A DNA stretch of 64,000 nucleotides from the NCBI RefSeq assembly GCF_040412425.1, contig NC_089767.1:2148969-2212968 (forward strand). The letters run 5' to 3'. The notes under the pieces were generated by a model. That model had not been told where the DNA came from, ran no database searches, and saw only the letters and a list, made by a program, of their open reading frames with translations. The position numbers and the translations under genes are program-made. This DNA is from Macrobrachium rosenbergii (Eukaryota; Arthropoda; Malacostraca; Decapoda; Palaemonidae). Positions 1 to 11,306 of the stretch are shown here, piece after piece; position 1 is the first letter of the stretch; each line of letters begins with the position of its first letter.

Positions 1-570
1 TTAACCTCAGATATCGATAATCAATCCTGCCCTACCTTTCCTTGTTAGAGACGTTGTTTTTAAGTTAGCCTGGCCGGATTGCTAGAATTTCGGGCTGTCT
101 CTGCACTCTAGGAACCCAACCCGTCGACTTCCTTCCATCAGGAGGTTTTGCTGATTCTCATTTACCTTCCTGGCCAAAATGAAGATCCATAGCATAGGTG
201 GTGCGCCTTGGAAAATTCTTCCTCTGCCTCTAGACCTGTCCCTGTGTCCAGTTCCTTACTTTGAGAACTTATTTAGACAGGTCCTCTCCCATCTCTTCTG
301 GGACACTCTCTTCCCTTCAGGAAGGAGAGGTAATCTCTCTATGTCTGCTATTAGACAACAGATCCTTTACTTTATCAAGCAGGCTAACCTGACTCAGTCC
401 CAAAAGTTCATGATATCAGGCTGTGGCCTCAGAAATTAATTACTTCCATTACATAGTTTCACGGATCTTTTCCAGGTACCGGTTGGAAGTCACCCTTGGT
501 TTTCAACGTCACTATTTGAAATCCTTAGAAGAAGCTCTTAAATTCTCAGCAATCGCGGCAGGAGTGTTGT
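1..570 (+). pseudogene. DIRS-like tyrosine recombinase, C-terminal remnant
   Basis: Decayed C-terminal half of a DIRS-type tyrosine recombinase (YR), the enzyme that integrates circular DIRS retroelement DNA. An open stretch at 179-439 resembles the region before the catalytic H-x-x-R box; that box is seen as His-Asp-Ile-Arg at 409-420. Just after it the frame slips by one base, and the downstream frame (423-570) carries F-Q-R-H-Y-L-K, whose Tyr codon (513-515) fits the nucleophile, followed by a Lys/Phe/Ala-rich tail usual for this family. It lies antisense inside the last visible transferrin intron. The start is cut by the window edge, so gag and RT cannot be judged. It differs clearly from the recombinase near 20.2 kb, so at least two DIRS lineages are present. 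Family call is from motif recognition. Confidence 0.6.
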
Positions 571-956
571 GTATCCCTCCTCTGGTTCCCTTTCTGATTC
601 CTAGTCATTTCCTCCTCACTGCCTCCAGTTATCCCCTTGCAGGTCAAACAGTCAGGCTTGTGACTTCTCCACCTGGCTATGTTATCCATGTATTTGTCTA
701 AATGACACATTTAAGTTATAAGGTTTTCAATATTGTATAGTTATTTTGTTTATGTGCTTTTTCACATTGTCATGTTAATTTTAGCTAACATCAGTTTCTT
801 TTGTACATTATTATTATTATTTACTAGTGATTGAAAAGAAAGTTTCTTTTTGGACCTTGATCTTTTGTTCCCATAGAAATTTTTATCTTTTTAGTTTAAA
901 TTATGTTTATTTCTCTATTAAATTTTCATCGGCTGACAGGACCCGATCCAGAAAAG

Positions 957-1381
957 GGATTTTGACGAAGGAAAAATCTATTTCTGGAAGAGAGGACGTG
1001 TCCTGTGTTTCCCCACCTCCACCATGTGTCCACTCCATAGTAAACATCATTCTAGTGGGGTGCTGCTTTCATGGAGATGCGACTAAGCGGTGTTTTGTGT
1101 GCTGTCATGGGTGAGTACATGGGTTTGTATGCTTGGCACACCTCCTGTGGGACTTTTGACCTTGGGATCTCTATAGGATGGAGTTCCGTGTTTTTGTAGT
1201 TCACCCTTTTCCATACCGACTCCATCTGATGGAGCTCGCTCTGGAGTAGTAACTCCAGCATTTCATTTAGCTTTCTCTGGTATCTAGCAGCAGGGTACCT
1301 AGAAATAAGTGCTGAATGGACTTTTCATCCCGGGTGACACAGTCCCCTCTCCAGAAATAGATTTTCAGCAAATCAAAATCC
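957..1381. mobile_element. element with about 45-bp terminal inverted repeats
   Basis: The left end (957-1000) and right end (1338-1381) are imperfect reverse complements sharing the core AAATCTATTTCTGG and a flanking GGATTTTGA. The interior, about 340 bp, has no credible ORF. This fits a non-autonomous element or MITE. No target duplication was identified, so the superfamily is open. Confidence 0.6.
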
Positions 1382-1870
1382 GCTTTACGACCATTTCGGT
1401 CAAAGTCAAAGTTGACCGAAGGTTGAAATTTCGGCACTTATCGTGATTTATATGAAATAAATTGATAAAAGCTACAACCATGAGTTATTTTTTGTTGTAT
1501 TCTAAATGAAATTGTGCACATTTTCATATATAAAATGTTATGTAATGTCTAATAGAAAACTGTGCAAAAATTACGACCAAGTGACTAAAGAATTTCTGAG
1601 ATTTTCAGCAGTTAGCTGATGCTTTCTTTTGGGATAAGAAAGAAATTCATGCATGCGCAGCTGGGTCGTGCTTGTAAACAAAACAACAGCATGATCCGTG
1701 AACTCCCAGCATCCCTCAAGTGCGATTGGAAATTTTTCACAAGAGGCCTATAAGTATTTTCATGAATATAAAAAGCTTTTTGTAATCGACGTATTTTCAC
1801 GTCCACTTGGCAACAGACAACTTTTATGCGACGTAAAATATATCCAGTTGGCGTTAAAGGGTTAAAAAAG
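1382..1870 (+). repeat. single diverged copy of the 370-bp satellite
   Basis: Shares long blocks with the array at 4870-6520, including CCATTTCGGTC, AAGTTGACCGAAGGTTG, GCTACAACCATGAGTTATT and AGAATTTCTGAGATTTTC, in the same order. It is an isolated monomer directly abutting the inverted-repeat element on its left. Confidence 0.75.
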
Positions 1871-2172
1871 TGCTGTACTATATACAAAGAAAATGTTACC
1901 CACAAACTGATAAACTTTCAGCTCGCCACTCAAAATGTGAGTCAGTGGCCGTCTTCAACCTACATTATAACTACTGTACTGAGATTACCATGAAAGAATA
2001 TTTCCTACAGAAAACCACTGAAGTATACACTTTTACTCTTATTCCTGAGAGCATATACAGTACTGTACAATCAATTGGTAAATTTTAATGTCCTGAAAAA
2101 GAACATAACATACCTGATAAACTTTGCTAAAAATCTTTATATCCTATGATTCCTCATAAGATCAAAACCCAC

Positions 2173-2339
2173 CTTTTAGATAAAGGACATCTGTGTTAGC
2201 ATCATCCTCCTTCGTAACAGCAACAACATAGTATTCAAGTGTCTCCAGGTTATACTGTTCAGCCATGATAGGAACAAGGTCATAATTCAAACCAGCACTG
2301 TAGATATCACCAGCTTCAAAAACTGCAATGTCAGCCTCA
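2173..2339 (-). CDS. transferrin exon 11 (C-lobe iron-site segment)
   Basis: Residues 434-489 and the first base of codon 490. It completes a split Arg codon, then gives E-A-D-I-A-V-F-E-A-G-D-I-Y, the C-lobe block holding the first iron ligand, and E-Y-Y-V-V-A-V with the Tyr ligand (Tyr470, human Tyr426 equivalent). The Asp ligand position (human Asp392) reads Glu442. The acceptor is ATTTATTTCAG and the donor GTGGGT. It is the last coding exon in the window; the remaining C-lobe exons, about a third of a usual transferrin, should lie further left. Confidence 0.9.
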
Positions 2340-4637
2340 CTGAAATAAATTTTGATGCCAATGAACATTTTATAAAAGTAATTCTTGCCACAATGGACAA
2401 ATTGCTTATCATATCTCGTATGAAATGGAAAAAGAGAGCCACCTAAGGCAAAGAATTATGTAACAAATATGTATAAAGATAAAACAATAAACAATCCAAA
2501 AATAAATTTACAATTGCAGTTATCAACAACGAAAGAGCTAAAAAAATTACAATTAAATAAAAATCCAAAAGGAAAGGCAACAAACAAGAAATAAACAAAG
2601 GAAATGAACTTGAATGAATTAAAAATTCCATCATGAATCACACTATTTCTGAATTGCCATTTTGCACCAAGTTTTCTAACTGAAGCAAAATGAATGCTGA
2701 GTACCACAAAGAAATTTTTTAATTTATGCTAAAATACAATTGCTCTGCTCATGGCAAACCCAATGATCATATTAAGCCAAATTAACTTTGCAATAACCAT
2801 AGCCACACCCATTCTTGGTGACAGAAAGGAAGTACAGTACTATGAGTGACTGTGCAGGCTCATCTGTAAACCATCAGTTGGTAGTAACTTCCCAGCTTAT
2901 TCCATCATGTGTTATTATGGCTAAAAACAACACTGAGTTTCTCCCCAGCTTTGTTCTGGCAGTTCAGAAATATGCATTCCATAATGCTTTTTCTAATTCA
3001 ATCAATTTCATTTCATGTATTTATCGTGTAATTTATTTTCTTTCATTTTTCCTTTAGAGGGGAGTGAATATTAGCATTATCTGATAGGCTGTGCTACCCA
3101 ATACCCTACAACTATTAAGACTTATGATTTCTCTCTACTGAATTAAGCTTTCTTCACTCTGTGCTCCACTTCATGAACTTCATTTCACTTTGATATCTTA
3201 ATAAGTTTTCATTCGCTGACTACGGTATAGGAATACATCTATTTTGTGTAAAGCGTTCTAGCTTTAGATTTGATGTTGCCTTCTTCAATATTTCAAGTGT
3301 TTTTATTAATTTCCTTTTTCATCAATGTTATCATTTGAGTTATCTATCATATCTCCTATTTTCCTTATAACAAATACATTGTGTGCTATTTACTGTAACT
3401 GATATCTGTAATAACTACTTGTCTCCTAGCAATGTAAGTATTGCCAGCTCACTGTTTGTATGCATATATTATTTAATATATCTTTGTGGGAGGTAGTATG
3501 TAATTATTGGCTTTGCAGTATAAAAAAACTGCAATCTCAATAAATTTTGCATTTTACCTTGACATACAAACCAAATGTCTTCATGGATTACCTTAAGCAA
3601 AATCTAGCCTGGTCATTGAAGCTTGGTAACAAGGTCATTAACTAGCACCAGATGTGGGAGGGGATGGAGGAAACCCCATTCATTAAAGTATAAGTGTCAC
3701 TCTTTCATTTGGCACAAGGACACATGTGGAATTATGAAAGGCAATGTCATGTATGTCTATCTAGGTAATGTGTAAACTATCTTGTCTATCTAGGTAAAGT
3801 GTAAACTATCTTGAAATCATGATTTGTTCCTAGAGGAATAAAAACCTCTGTCTTTTATATGGAGACTGCATTCCTTACATGATACATTTGTCTGAATAAC
3901 ATGACTAGCGTTCTTCCCACCAAGAAATACCAGCTTCCTGGTCACTTCTATGAACAGATGAGGGATGACTTTAGTAGCCACCTATACAACTAATACTGTA
4001 CAGTATATGTAAAGCCAAAGCTAAAAGGGCCCTGTGCCAGAGTTTAGCTTGTGTTCAGCCTTCTTCTGGGAAAAACAGAACTCTGGTTTTCCATGTGAGA
4101 GGGGGAGACCAGCTCAGGTAGCAATATCATTGCAAAATTCCCACATAATAATGCTCTACCACCCATGTCACTCAGATTAAAAGAGGTAAAGGAATTCTGA
4201 CAGTATCAGGCACAGGCAATCGATAGCCTAATCTACTGATGAAGTTCCACCAGAACACTAAGGACCAAGAAATGTATCTGACTATTAGTCCTCACCTGGG
4301 ACATGGGGATGTCATCCCCCACTGATGATCTCCTTTTGCCAGAATGAGAGTGGTTTTCTTAGATGCTTCTTTCTTGTCTTGCCAGTACTAATGAACAGCT
4401 GTTAACACTTGGACCTAAGATGTCAAGGCCTGTGTAGAGATAGCATTGCAAAACTCTCACCTGACCAATAGCATATAGTCCCAGTCCTACAAAGTCTCAC
4501 GGGGAGAGGATTAAGTCTTCATTCTCTCATCATGAACTGATGGGTTTTGAGTTTTTGCACTGAACTCAAACCAGACAGGTGCCTAGAGGAGGGTTGTGAA
4601 CCCATCAGGTAAAGAAATGCACCTAAAATGGCTAACT

Positions 4638-4640
<3 letters not shown>

Positions 4641-4682
<42 letters not shown>
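4641..4682. repeat. (CT)n microsatellite
   Basis: About 21 uninterrupted CT dinucleotides. The short ORF across it (4596-4847) is a Leu-Ser run and not a gene. Confidence 0.97.
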
Positions 4683-4686
<4 letters not shown>

Positions 4687-4869
4687 TGCATCTACTCCTT
4701 ATGTCACTGTTTACTGAGGACTACTACCGCAGTGGTAGTACACAATACAAGCAAGGCATTGTCACCCTTTGTAGTAGCAGTGGTTCAAAGGGTACAGATA
4801 TATGTTGCCTCAAGGCAGATCATTGCCTAATTAACCCTCTAACATGACCTCTATTTACAAAAACATCTC

Positions 4870-6520
4870 GTATGCCGCGTTAGGAATTAAGCGCCAACCA
4901 GAAAAAGTTTTTCAAAAATCACAGCACGCTTAGTTTTTAAGATTAAGAGTTCATTTTTGGCTCCTTTTTCTTGTCATTGCCTGAAGTTTAGTATGCAACC
5001 ATCAGAAATGAAAAAAATATAATTCATATATAATAAATATATGACATACGAGAAAAAAATTTTCATATATAATTGTATACAAATTGCGCTGTAGGCAAAG
5101 CGGTTAAAGCCTAACGGGTTATTTTTTCTTTATGTTGTACACTAAATTGCGATGATTTTGGTATATAACAAATTGTAAAACAGTCAAAGCAACACAGAGA
5201 AAATATTATCTAAAATGATGCATAGATTCATGTAGGGCGTAAAAATGTTTTTAAAAATTCACCATAAATCAAATATTGTACTAGAGACTTTCCCGTTTGT
5301 TGAAAAATACGGCTAATTGATTGAATATTACTAGACTGAAGTGTTTTAGCTTACAATTGCAGTTTTTTACCATTCGGTCAAGTTAAAGTTGACCGAAGGT
5401 CGAATTTTTCTATTTATAAGTGATTTATATAATATTTCAAAACTGATAAAGCTACAACCATGAATTATTTTCTGTTGTTCTACGTAAATTGCGCACATTT
5501 CATATATAAAAGTTTATCAACGACTAATTTAAAACGATGCAAACATTACGACAGCGTGACGAAAGAATTTCTGAGATGTTAAGCGAGTTACTGTAGCGCG
5601 GAACGTAAGGGAAAAAGTTTTTTTTCAGAAATTCACCATAAATCGAAATATTGTGCTAGAGACTTCCAGTTTCTTGCAAAATGAAGGTACATGATTGAAT
5701 ATCACTAGAATGTAAGAGTTTTAGCTTATAATTGCATTTTTCAACCATTTCGGTCGAGTTAAAGTTGACTGAAGGTTGAAATTTTTAGCGGATGCTCGTG
5801 ATTTATGTGAAAATATTTCAAAACTGATAAAAGCTACAACCATGAGTTATTTTCTGTTGTATTCTAAATGAAATTGCGCACATTTCCATACATAAAACTT
5901 TATGCAACAACTAATATAAAACGGTGCAAACAATACGACAACGTGACGAAAGAATTTCTGTAGGCGGATGTAAGGAAAAGTTTTTCAAAAAATTCACCAT
6001 AAATCAATATGGCACTCAGACTTCCACGTTTGTTTGCAAAATGAAGGTAAATGAATGAATATTACTAGAATGTAAGGATTTTAGCTTACAATTGCGTTTT
6101 TACCATTTCGGTCGAGTCAAATTTGACGAGTTGAAATTTTAGCGATTATCGTGATTTATATGAAAATATTTCCAAACGATAGCAGCTACAACCATGGAGT
6201 TTTTTATTTGTATTTTACATGAAATTACACACATTTTCATATATAAAACATGTAACAGCTAATATACAACAGTGCAAAAATTACGACAAAATAATGAAAG
6301 AATTTGCGAAATTTTCGGCGAGTTACCAGTAGCGGACGTAAGGAAAAGTTTTTCAAAAATTCACCATAAATCGAAATATTGTACCAGAGACTTCCAATCT
6401 GTTGCAAAATGAGTAAATGATTGAATATTATTAGAATGTAAGGATTTTAGCTTACAATTTACGTTTTTGACCATTTTGGTCAGTCAAAGTTGACTGAAGG
6501 TTGAAATTTTTGTAGTGGCG
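4870..6520 (+). repeat. satellite array, about 360-380-bp monomers, four or more copies
   Basis: Successive copies of the block TTTTAGCTTA begin near 5343, 5721, 6079 and 6445, giving spacings of about 378, 358 and 366 bp. Each monomer carries the same ordered sub-blocks (AATTCACCATAAATC, GACTTCCA, GACCATTTCGGTC with its reverse-complement-like GACCGAAGGT, CTACAACCATG). Monomers differ by many substitutions and small indels, so the array is old. A single copy of the same unit lies at 1382-1870 in the next intron. Confidence 0.85.
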
Positions 6521-7214
6521 TGCAGTGCGTCCACTGCGGCACCCAACAGACAATTTTAGTCGTGATATGATACATCGATGCGTTTAAAGTTAAGGGTTAT
6601 GTACTATCCCTTGGTGGAAGTAAAGGCTACTACATGCCAGATGAGCTTATTCTAAGCAATCACACTTTTTGCTCATGTGAGATACCAGGAAATGAAAAGA
6701 GCAGCATCACTGCCATCTGCAAGGAGTGATAAGATACCAAATGGGCAGTGGCATACGGCTTGGCACCCCCGTCCCCGTACTGATACTGCAAAAATATTAG
6801 TAAAAGTACAAAGCAGGGACAATGATGAATCTTAATACCATTGATAGGTATATTAATTGCATTTATCCATCTGCTATTCTGTCATGGTGCCTATTTTTAA
6901 GGTTACACACCAAGCAAATAATAACACCCTTTAAATTTGTGAAAAAGAACTTATAATGGTTATTTAATCTAAATATATTACTATAATGTATATATGAATA
7001 AACACATAACTGTTACTTAAAATATTTTCACAACCTTTTCTTTTGGATACAACACCCTCCACATGCACTACATATATCGACTTATGTAAATTAAAGGGTT
7101 TATTCACTTACAAATGTTACAAATTGCATGCAGAGAAAATATGATGAGAAAATCATTTACACAAGTTCTTTCTGCAGGGAATTACCTGCTACAACATTGT
7201 CTGGAAAATCTTAC

Positions 7215-7303
7215 CGGTTCTTGATTGCTCTCATGCAATCGAAGTTTGAATCTCCTTTGAGACACTCCATCTCAGGTTTGAGCAATTGTGCATTCAATGC
7301 AGT
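7215..7303 (-). CDS. transferrin exon 10 (C-lobe)
   Basis: Residues 405-433 plus two bases of codon 434. The segment L-L-K-P-E-M-E-C-L-K and D-C-M-R-A-I-K-N matches the transferrin C-lobe block preceding the first iron ligand, with two conserved Cys. Acceptor TATTTTGCAG and donor GTAAGA agree with the splice consensus, and the split Arg codon is completed exactly by exon 11. Confidence 0.9.
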
Positions 7304-7998
7304 CTGCAAAATATTGAGTTAACAAGAGTTCATCGCTTTTAGTTTAACCATGCACTGAATCATATCATGTATAAAGGCCTCCACTAACGTTCAGTTATAC
7401 CTGCGCAGTTATGCCTGCACAGTCGGCCTGTGCGGGCAAAACTGTGCAGGCATAACTGCGCAGGTATAACTGAACATTAGTCAGCCCGGCAAGATACAAA
7501 TAAAAGGATGCAAGCATATCACAAAACATACAGTACAGGGGGAAAGGGCCATTTAAGTTGCAATCTGCTTGGCTATACATACACTGCTAAAGTACTTAAT
7601 AAAAATCTTAACAGGCCATACTGCATCATGGAATCAAAAAACAAAAATAGGAAATAACTTGAACTTGGTTAATTACCATACATATTGACTAATCTTTTAA
7701 TTCTATAAATGACAGCAAATGTCTACAAACTAACAGCTTTTCTAAGAGTAAGCAAATTACATGCAAAATGTTCTTTAGTACTTTTTATAAATTAGTTTCT
7801 TAAAACATTCCAGGATATATAAACTACAAAAAGTTATTCATGGATAATGACTTCAAACTTGAAAACCTAAGACAAAACACAACACAAAAGTATACAAATG
7901 CACTGTAACTTGAATTTGAAATTGCAGCAAGAAGCAAAAAAATACAAATAATAAAAATCCCAACAAGAATTAGTACAGAACAAAGATAATCTACAAAC
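7304..7998 (-). other. transferrin intron 9
   Basis: A 695-bp intron whose only notable content is the long hairpin at 7383-7481; the rest (7482-7998) is featureless AT-rich sequence. The donor reads AGG followed by GTTTGT, a weaker site than the others in the gene. Confidence 0.75.
7383..7481. repeat. 41-bp-arm near-perfect hairpin, 17-nt loop
   Basis: Arms at 7383-7423 and 7441-7481 are reverse complements with a single mismatch; the inner 35 bp (7389-7423 with 7441-7475) are perfect. The spacer is 7424-7440. Each arm contains an internal near-repeat of GCGCAG/TGCACAG type. Transcription in either direction would give a stable stem-loop. Confidence 0.95.
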
Positions 7999-8166
7999 CC
8001 TTAAATTTAGACACTTGGTGTACTCAGGAATAGATGTGACACACAATGTCATCTTTGATACTGGACAAGATCTGATTGTCTGGATATAACTCATAATATT
8101 TCCTGCCAAATATCTCTGGAAATTCTGTTGACTCACAGCTAAGTCTACCAAAATTTCAGCATCATC
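7999..8166 (-). CDS. transferrin exon 9 (inter-lobe linker and C-lobe start)
   Basis: Residues 349-404, phase 0 at both ends. D-D-A-E-I-L-V-D-L ends the N-lobe tail, Q-R-Y-L matches the Y-x-x-Y-L-G-like helix of the family, and M-T-L-C-V-T-S opens the C-lobe like the W-C-x-x-S start of transferrin lobes (Trp replaced by Leu). The acceptor is a T-run followed by CCAG. Confidence 0.9.
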
Positions 8167-8224
8167 CTGGAAAAAAAAAATGAAAGTTTAACAAAATCAC
8201 CTTTGAAACATAAAATAGAATACT

Positions 8225-8460
8225 GTATAGCATTTAGGCCAACGGCCAAGCACTGGGACCTACGAGGTCATTCAGCACTGTAAGGGAAATTGAGATAAAA
8301 AGGTTTGAAAGGTGTAACAGGAAGAAAATCTTGCAGTTGCTCTGAGTCAATTGTTAGGAGAGGTGGGAAAGTAACAGTACAGAAAGAACTACAAACAGAG
8401 AATTTTAGCAAAAGGAATGAAAGGGGTTGCAGCTATAGGGGCCAAAGAGACATGCCTTTA
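8225..8460 (-). mobile_element. SINE-like repeat, partial copy
   Basis: Reverse-orientation copy of the SINE-like family seen intact at 63109-63419. Diagnostic blocks are GGCCAAGCACTGGGACCTA, GAGGTCATTCAGC, GAAAGGTGTAACAGGA and GAATGAAAGGGGTTGCAGC. It lacks the far end with the GTGCACC block and is cut by the neighbouring MITE. Confidence 0.8.
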
Positions 8461-8472
8461 AAATATACAGCA

Positions 8473-8823
8473 CAGGCAGTCCCAGTTTCTGGCCAGGGAT
8501 TCCATTCCCTGCGTGCCGAAAATCATTGTAACAAAAAACATCGAAAAACTTCAAAATCCCACAGAAAGACCTTACTTTAATGCTGGGTGTATTGAAAACA
8601 ATGTAAACTGCATTTTTATTGAGTTTTTCATCAAAAACCCTTCAAATTTTGATTATTCTGCTGTTTTGTAGCAATATTTCTTCCGTTAGATCGGCGTCGT
8701 AAGCATCGTAACCCCAAAACATGCATCGTAAACTGGGAAATAATTTCTGATAAATATATCTGAAAAGCATTGTAACCTCAGAAAGTCGTAAGCCGGACCC
8801 GTTGTAACCCCGGGGACTGCCTG
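8473..8823. mobile_element. MITE with CAGGCAGTCCC ends (mariner/pogo type)
   Basis: Left end CAGGCAGTCCC at 8473 and right end GGGACTGCCTG ending at 8823 are inverted; TA follows the right end, as expected for Tc1/mariner or pogo elements. Interior about 330 bp, no ORF. The inner part also has partly inverted CGTAAG/TCGTAA blocks. Confidence 0.75.
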
Positions 8824-9559
8824 TATATACTGTACATTATAAACAAAAACATAAATCTGCACAACCAAAATACATATATACTTTTTATTCTTTCACACTA
8901 GCAATACAGTGGCACCCCAACTCAACAGACCTTGATTTATCAGATTTTGTTAACTATCAGATGCATCCAAGTCCAGTTAAAATAGCAATAATGTTTGTAC
9001 TTTTGTTTTTTTGCATTTGCAAGTAAATGTTTCAGCATGTGACCATGTTCTCTGAAATTCTAAGATCTGTGGTTAAGAGGAGTGCAATTGAACTTGTCTG
9101 CGTATTACAGAAAAGGAAATCACTATTAATCAAGTGTACAAAAACAGTTCTTAAAGTGAATTTTATTCCATTTTTTTTTTTAATGATTGCACCTTGCTTC
9201 TGTGGTTCATTGTGCAAGCACGCTCTCTGAAATACTAAGATTTCTGGATAAATTACATGCAAATTTTTCGAACTAGGAGTTCGAAAATTTGTTTACTCCT
9301 TTACATATTAAAAGAATTCAGCCATTTTGACTCAAAATGAAATGTCATGTTATAATAACCATAATGTGTCTGCACTTCGCTTCACATCATCCTCTTCAAA
9401 CTAAGACTGCTAAGAGACCTTGAAGATCTCTGCATGTGCACTTACTGTGCTGTCACCTACTACAGAAAAGCATCATAAACACACAGCAAAGAGATTATTT
9501 TTACCTATCACAGACAGAGGGTAAAAACACAGTCAACAGTAAAGTGGAGAATGAACCTT

Positions 9560-10597
9560 TGTCCAATACTGTTACTGGATAAAAGTGAAGCACCAGGTCA
9601 GAACAACCAATAGTCATTACCTTCCTAATCAACCTGTTTGTGATGTCGGTGCAATAGATTACAGAACCTCGCTCCTGGCACTAAGGGGAGGAGAAACGCT
9701 CTGGACTGTCCCACTTGCTACACGAAGGTTGAGGACTGAAGGAAGGCTTCCTCATTCTCTTGTAAGGGAGATGCAGGAACTGATCTTTACGCAAGAAACA
9801 TCTCTTAAGCGGGTAAGATTTATCAGGGAAGCGACAAAGACGGCTCTTACGAGGTGAGGACTCCTCAGAACTTGACGAAAACCAATGTATTTCCGAGACG
9901 CCTTTCCAGTGGCTGTCTCTAGTCGCAACCTGGGATGCAACAGGCTTGACTGAGGGGACGAGTGCCCATGGGCAGACCCCACTGACCTCTCTTGGGCTAC
10001 CATGCCTCCTCCCAGGTAGCAGGGAGTATGGCAGGACTGATGCCTAGGAGAATCAGCGGGACGAGCAGCCACCTCCTCCACTGACACTTCACCTTTAGCA
10101 CTGTTTTCAAACTTGTCCATCATGACACGCACTGATGCCCCTAACTAGGCCACTTTACTCACTACCATATTTAAACGTTGCTCAAACTTATTCTTAAGGC
10201 TGGCAAAGCGATCGGGTTCGGAAATGATGGAGCCAGGAGAAGGAGTAGGTGGTTTAGGAGAATTAATTGATGCAGGTGGGGAAGGGTTAACAGTTGGAGA
10301 ATTAACAGACACGTCAGCCTCATCCGATCTAGGAGTCAAAGCCTGACTAGCTAATTTCCCGCTGGCTTTAGCAGCTGCTCTCCTCTTCCTATCTCTTTCT
10401 AACTTAGCTAAATGAGAATTTAAAGTTTTTCATTTCTGTTCTCCCCAATCCTTGTACTCATCACACGCCAAATTGATACCGCAAACTTGTCCTCTACAAC
10501 TGGAACACAAGGTGTGAGCATCGTAAGTTAATTTTGTCATCCGGGTATTGCAGCCTTTACTGCAATACCGGAAACTAGAACTACTAGCGTCAGACAT
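9560..10597 (-). pseudogene. DIRS-like gag ORF fragment
   Basis: Starts with M-S-D-A-S-S-S-S at 10597 and carries a Cys-rich motif (Y-C-S-K-G-C, C-S-S-C-R-G, C-D-E) like the protein starting at 23106, followed by a Lys/Arg-rich helix and Ser/Pro-rich text. A TGA (10430-10432) stands where the related copy has Trp. Further open pieces at 10145-10339 and 9752-10132 continue the similarity in shifted frames. No termini, RT or recombinase accompany it, so this is a truncated dead copy of a relative of the 19.3-23.5 kb element. Confidence 0.65.
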
Positions 10598-11192
10598 ATC
10601 CTAATTAGTTGAAAAGTCAAAATCGTCAAAAGTCAAATCCAAAAGTCACTACTGTATGTGAAAAAATGCCAAAAAGGCTACAAAAATACTTCACCAAGGA
10701 AGAAAATTACGAATCCAAAACTCTAAACTGCTGTAACAACACCAGGTGTTGACACTGTGACAGAAACAAATTGTCATGTTAGCGTGTGTTCCTCTTTCGT
10801 GCACCCGAAACTGAAATGAGACATGATTACCTACACACAAAACAAAAGAGAATGAATTACGCGAATTCAGAAATTCTAACTGCCGTTCAAGTGAAACTCT
10901 TAGCTAATTACTGGGTAAGTTACTTACATATTTATTCTAAATACACTTTTCACTGAAAAATTGCTTGCTAACAAATACAACATAAAATTTCAAAAGTCAA
11001 TATTCGTCTGGAAAACTTTCAAACTTTATTTTCTACAGGTCATCAAACATTTCTGTATCATGCAAATACAAAATAACCAAAAAGCCAACCCTACATCTAT
11101 AATAATACAATTCTAAACAGACCAAAAAGTTTTGGGCTAAAGTTTCCTACAGTTCTATGAAAAATTAGCCATAATCTAATTGTACATCTTAC

Positions 11193-11306
11193 CGACAACA
11201 GAAGATCATGAGCAGAGCCATACTTGGGAGATGACTCAAAAAGCTTGAATTTATCTGGGGTTTCTGGGTTTTCAGCAGACTTCTTTCCATACATAGACAC
11301 CACTTT
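11193..11306 (-). CDS. transferrin exon 8 (end of N-lobe)
   Basis: Residues 311-348, exactly 38 codons, phase 0 on both sides. K-F-K-L-F-E-S-S and K-Y-G-S-A-H-D-L-L-L match the F-x-L-F-x-S and K-D-L-L-F stretch closing a transferrin lobe. Acceptor CATTTTGCAG, donor GTAAGA. Confidence 0.92.

Larger units (their letters stand above)
1..2172 (-). other. transferrin intron 11, incomplete
   Basis: Sequence downstream of the last visible transferrin exon. I looked for the remaining C-lobe exons on the minus strand here and found none, so they lie beyond the left edge. Contents are the recombinase remnant (1-570), an inverted-repeat element (957-1381) and one satellite-like monomer (1382-1870). The stretch 570-955 is AT-rich with nothing recognised. 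Confidence 0.7.
2340..7214 (-). other. transferrin intron 10
   Basis: A 4.9-kb intron. From 2400 to 4640 it is AT-rich single-copy-looking sequence with no recognisable gene. A CT microsatellite lies at 4641-4682 and satellite DNA at 4870-6520. From 6540 to 7200 I see nothing recognisable. Confidence 0.7.
8167..11192 (-). other. transferrin intron 8
   Basis: A 3-kb intron carrying a SINE fragment (8225-8460), a MITE with TA-type ends (8473-8823) and a gag-like DIRS fragment (9560-10597). The stretches 8830-9560 and 10600-11190 are otherwise AT-rich with nothing recognised. Confidence 0.7.

Noticed and set aside
4596..4847. 83-codon ORF through the CT microsatellite
   Set aside because: A Leu-Ser dipeptide run translated from simple sequence.
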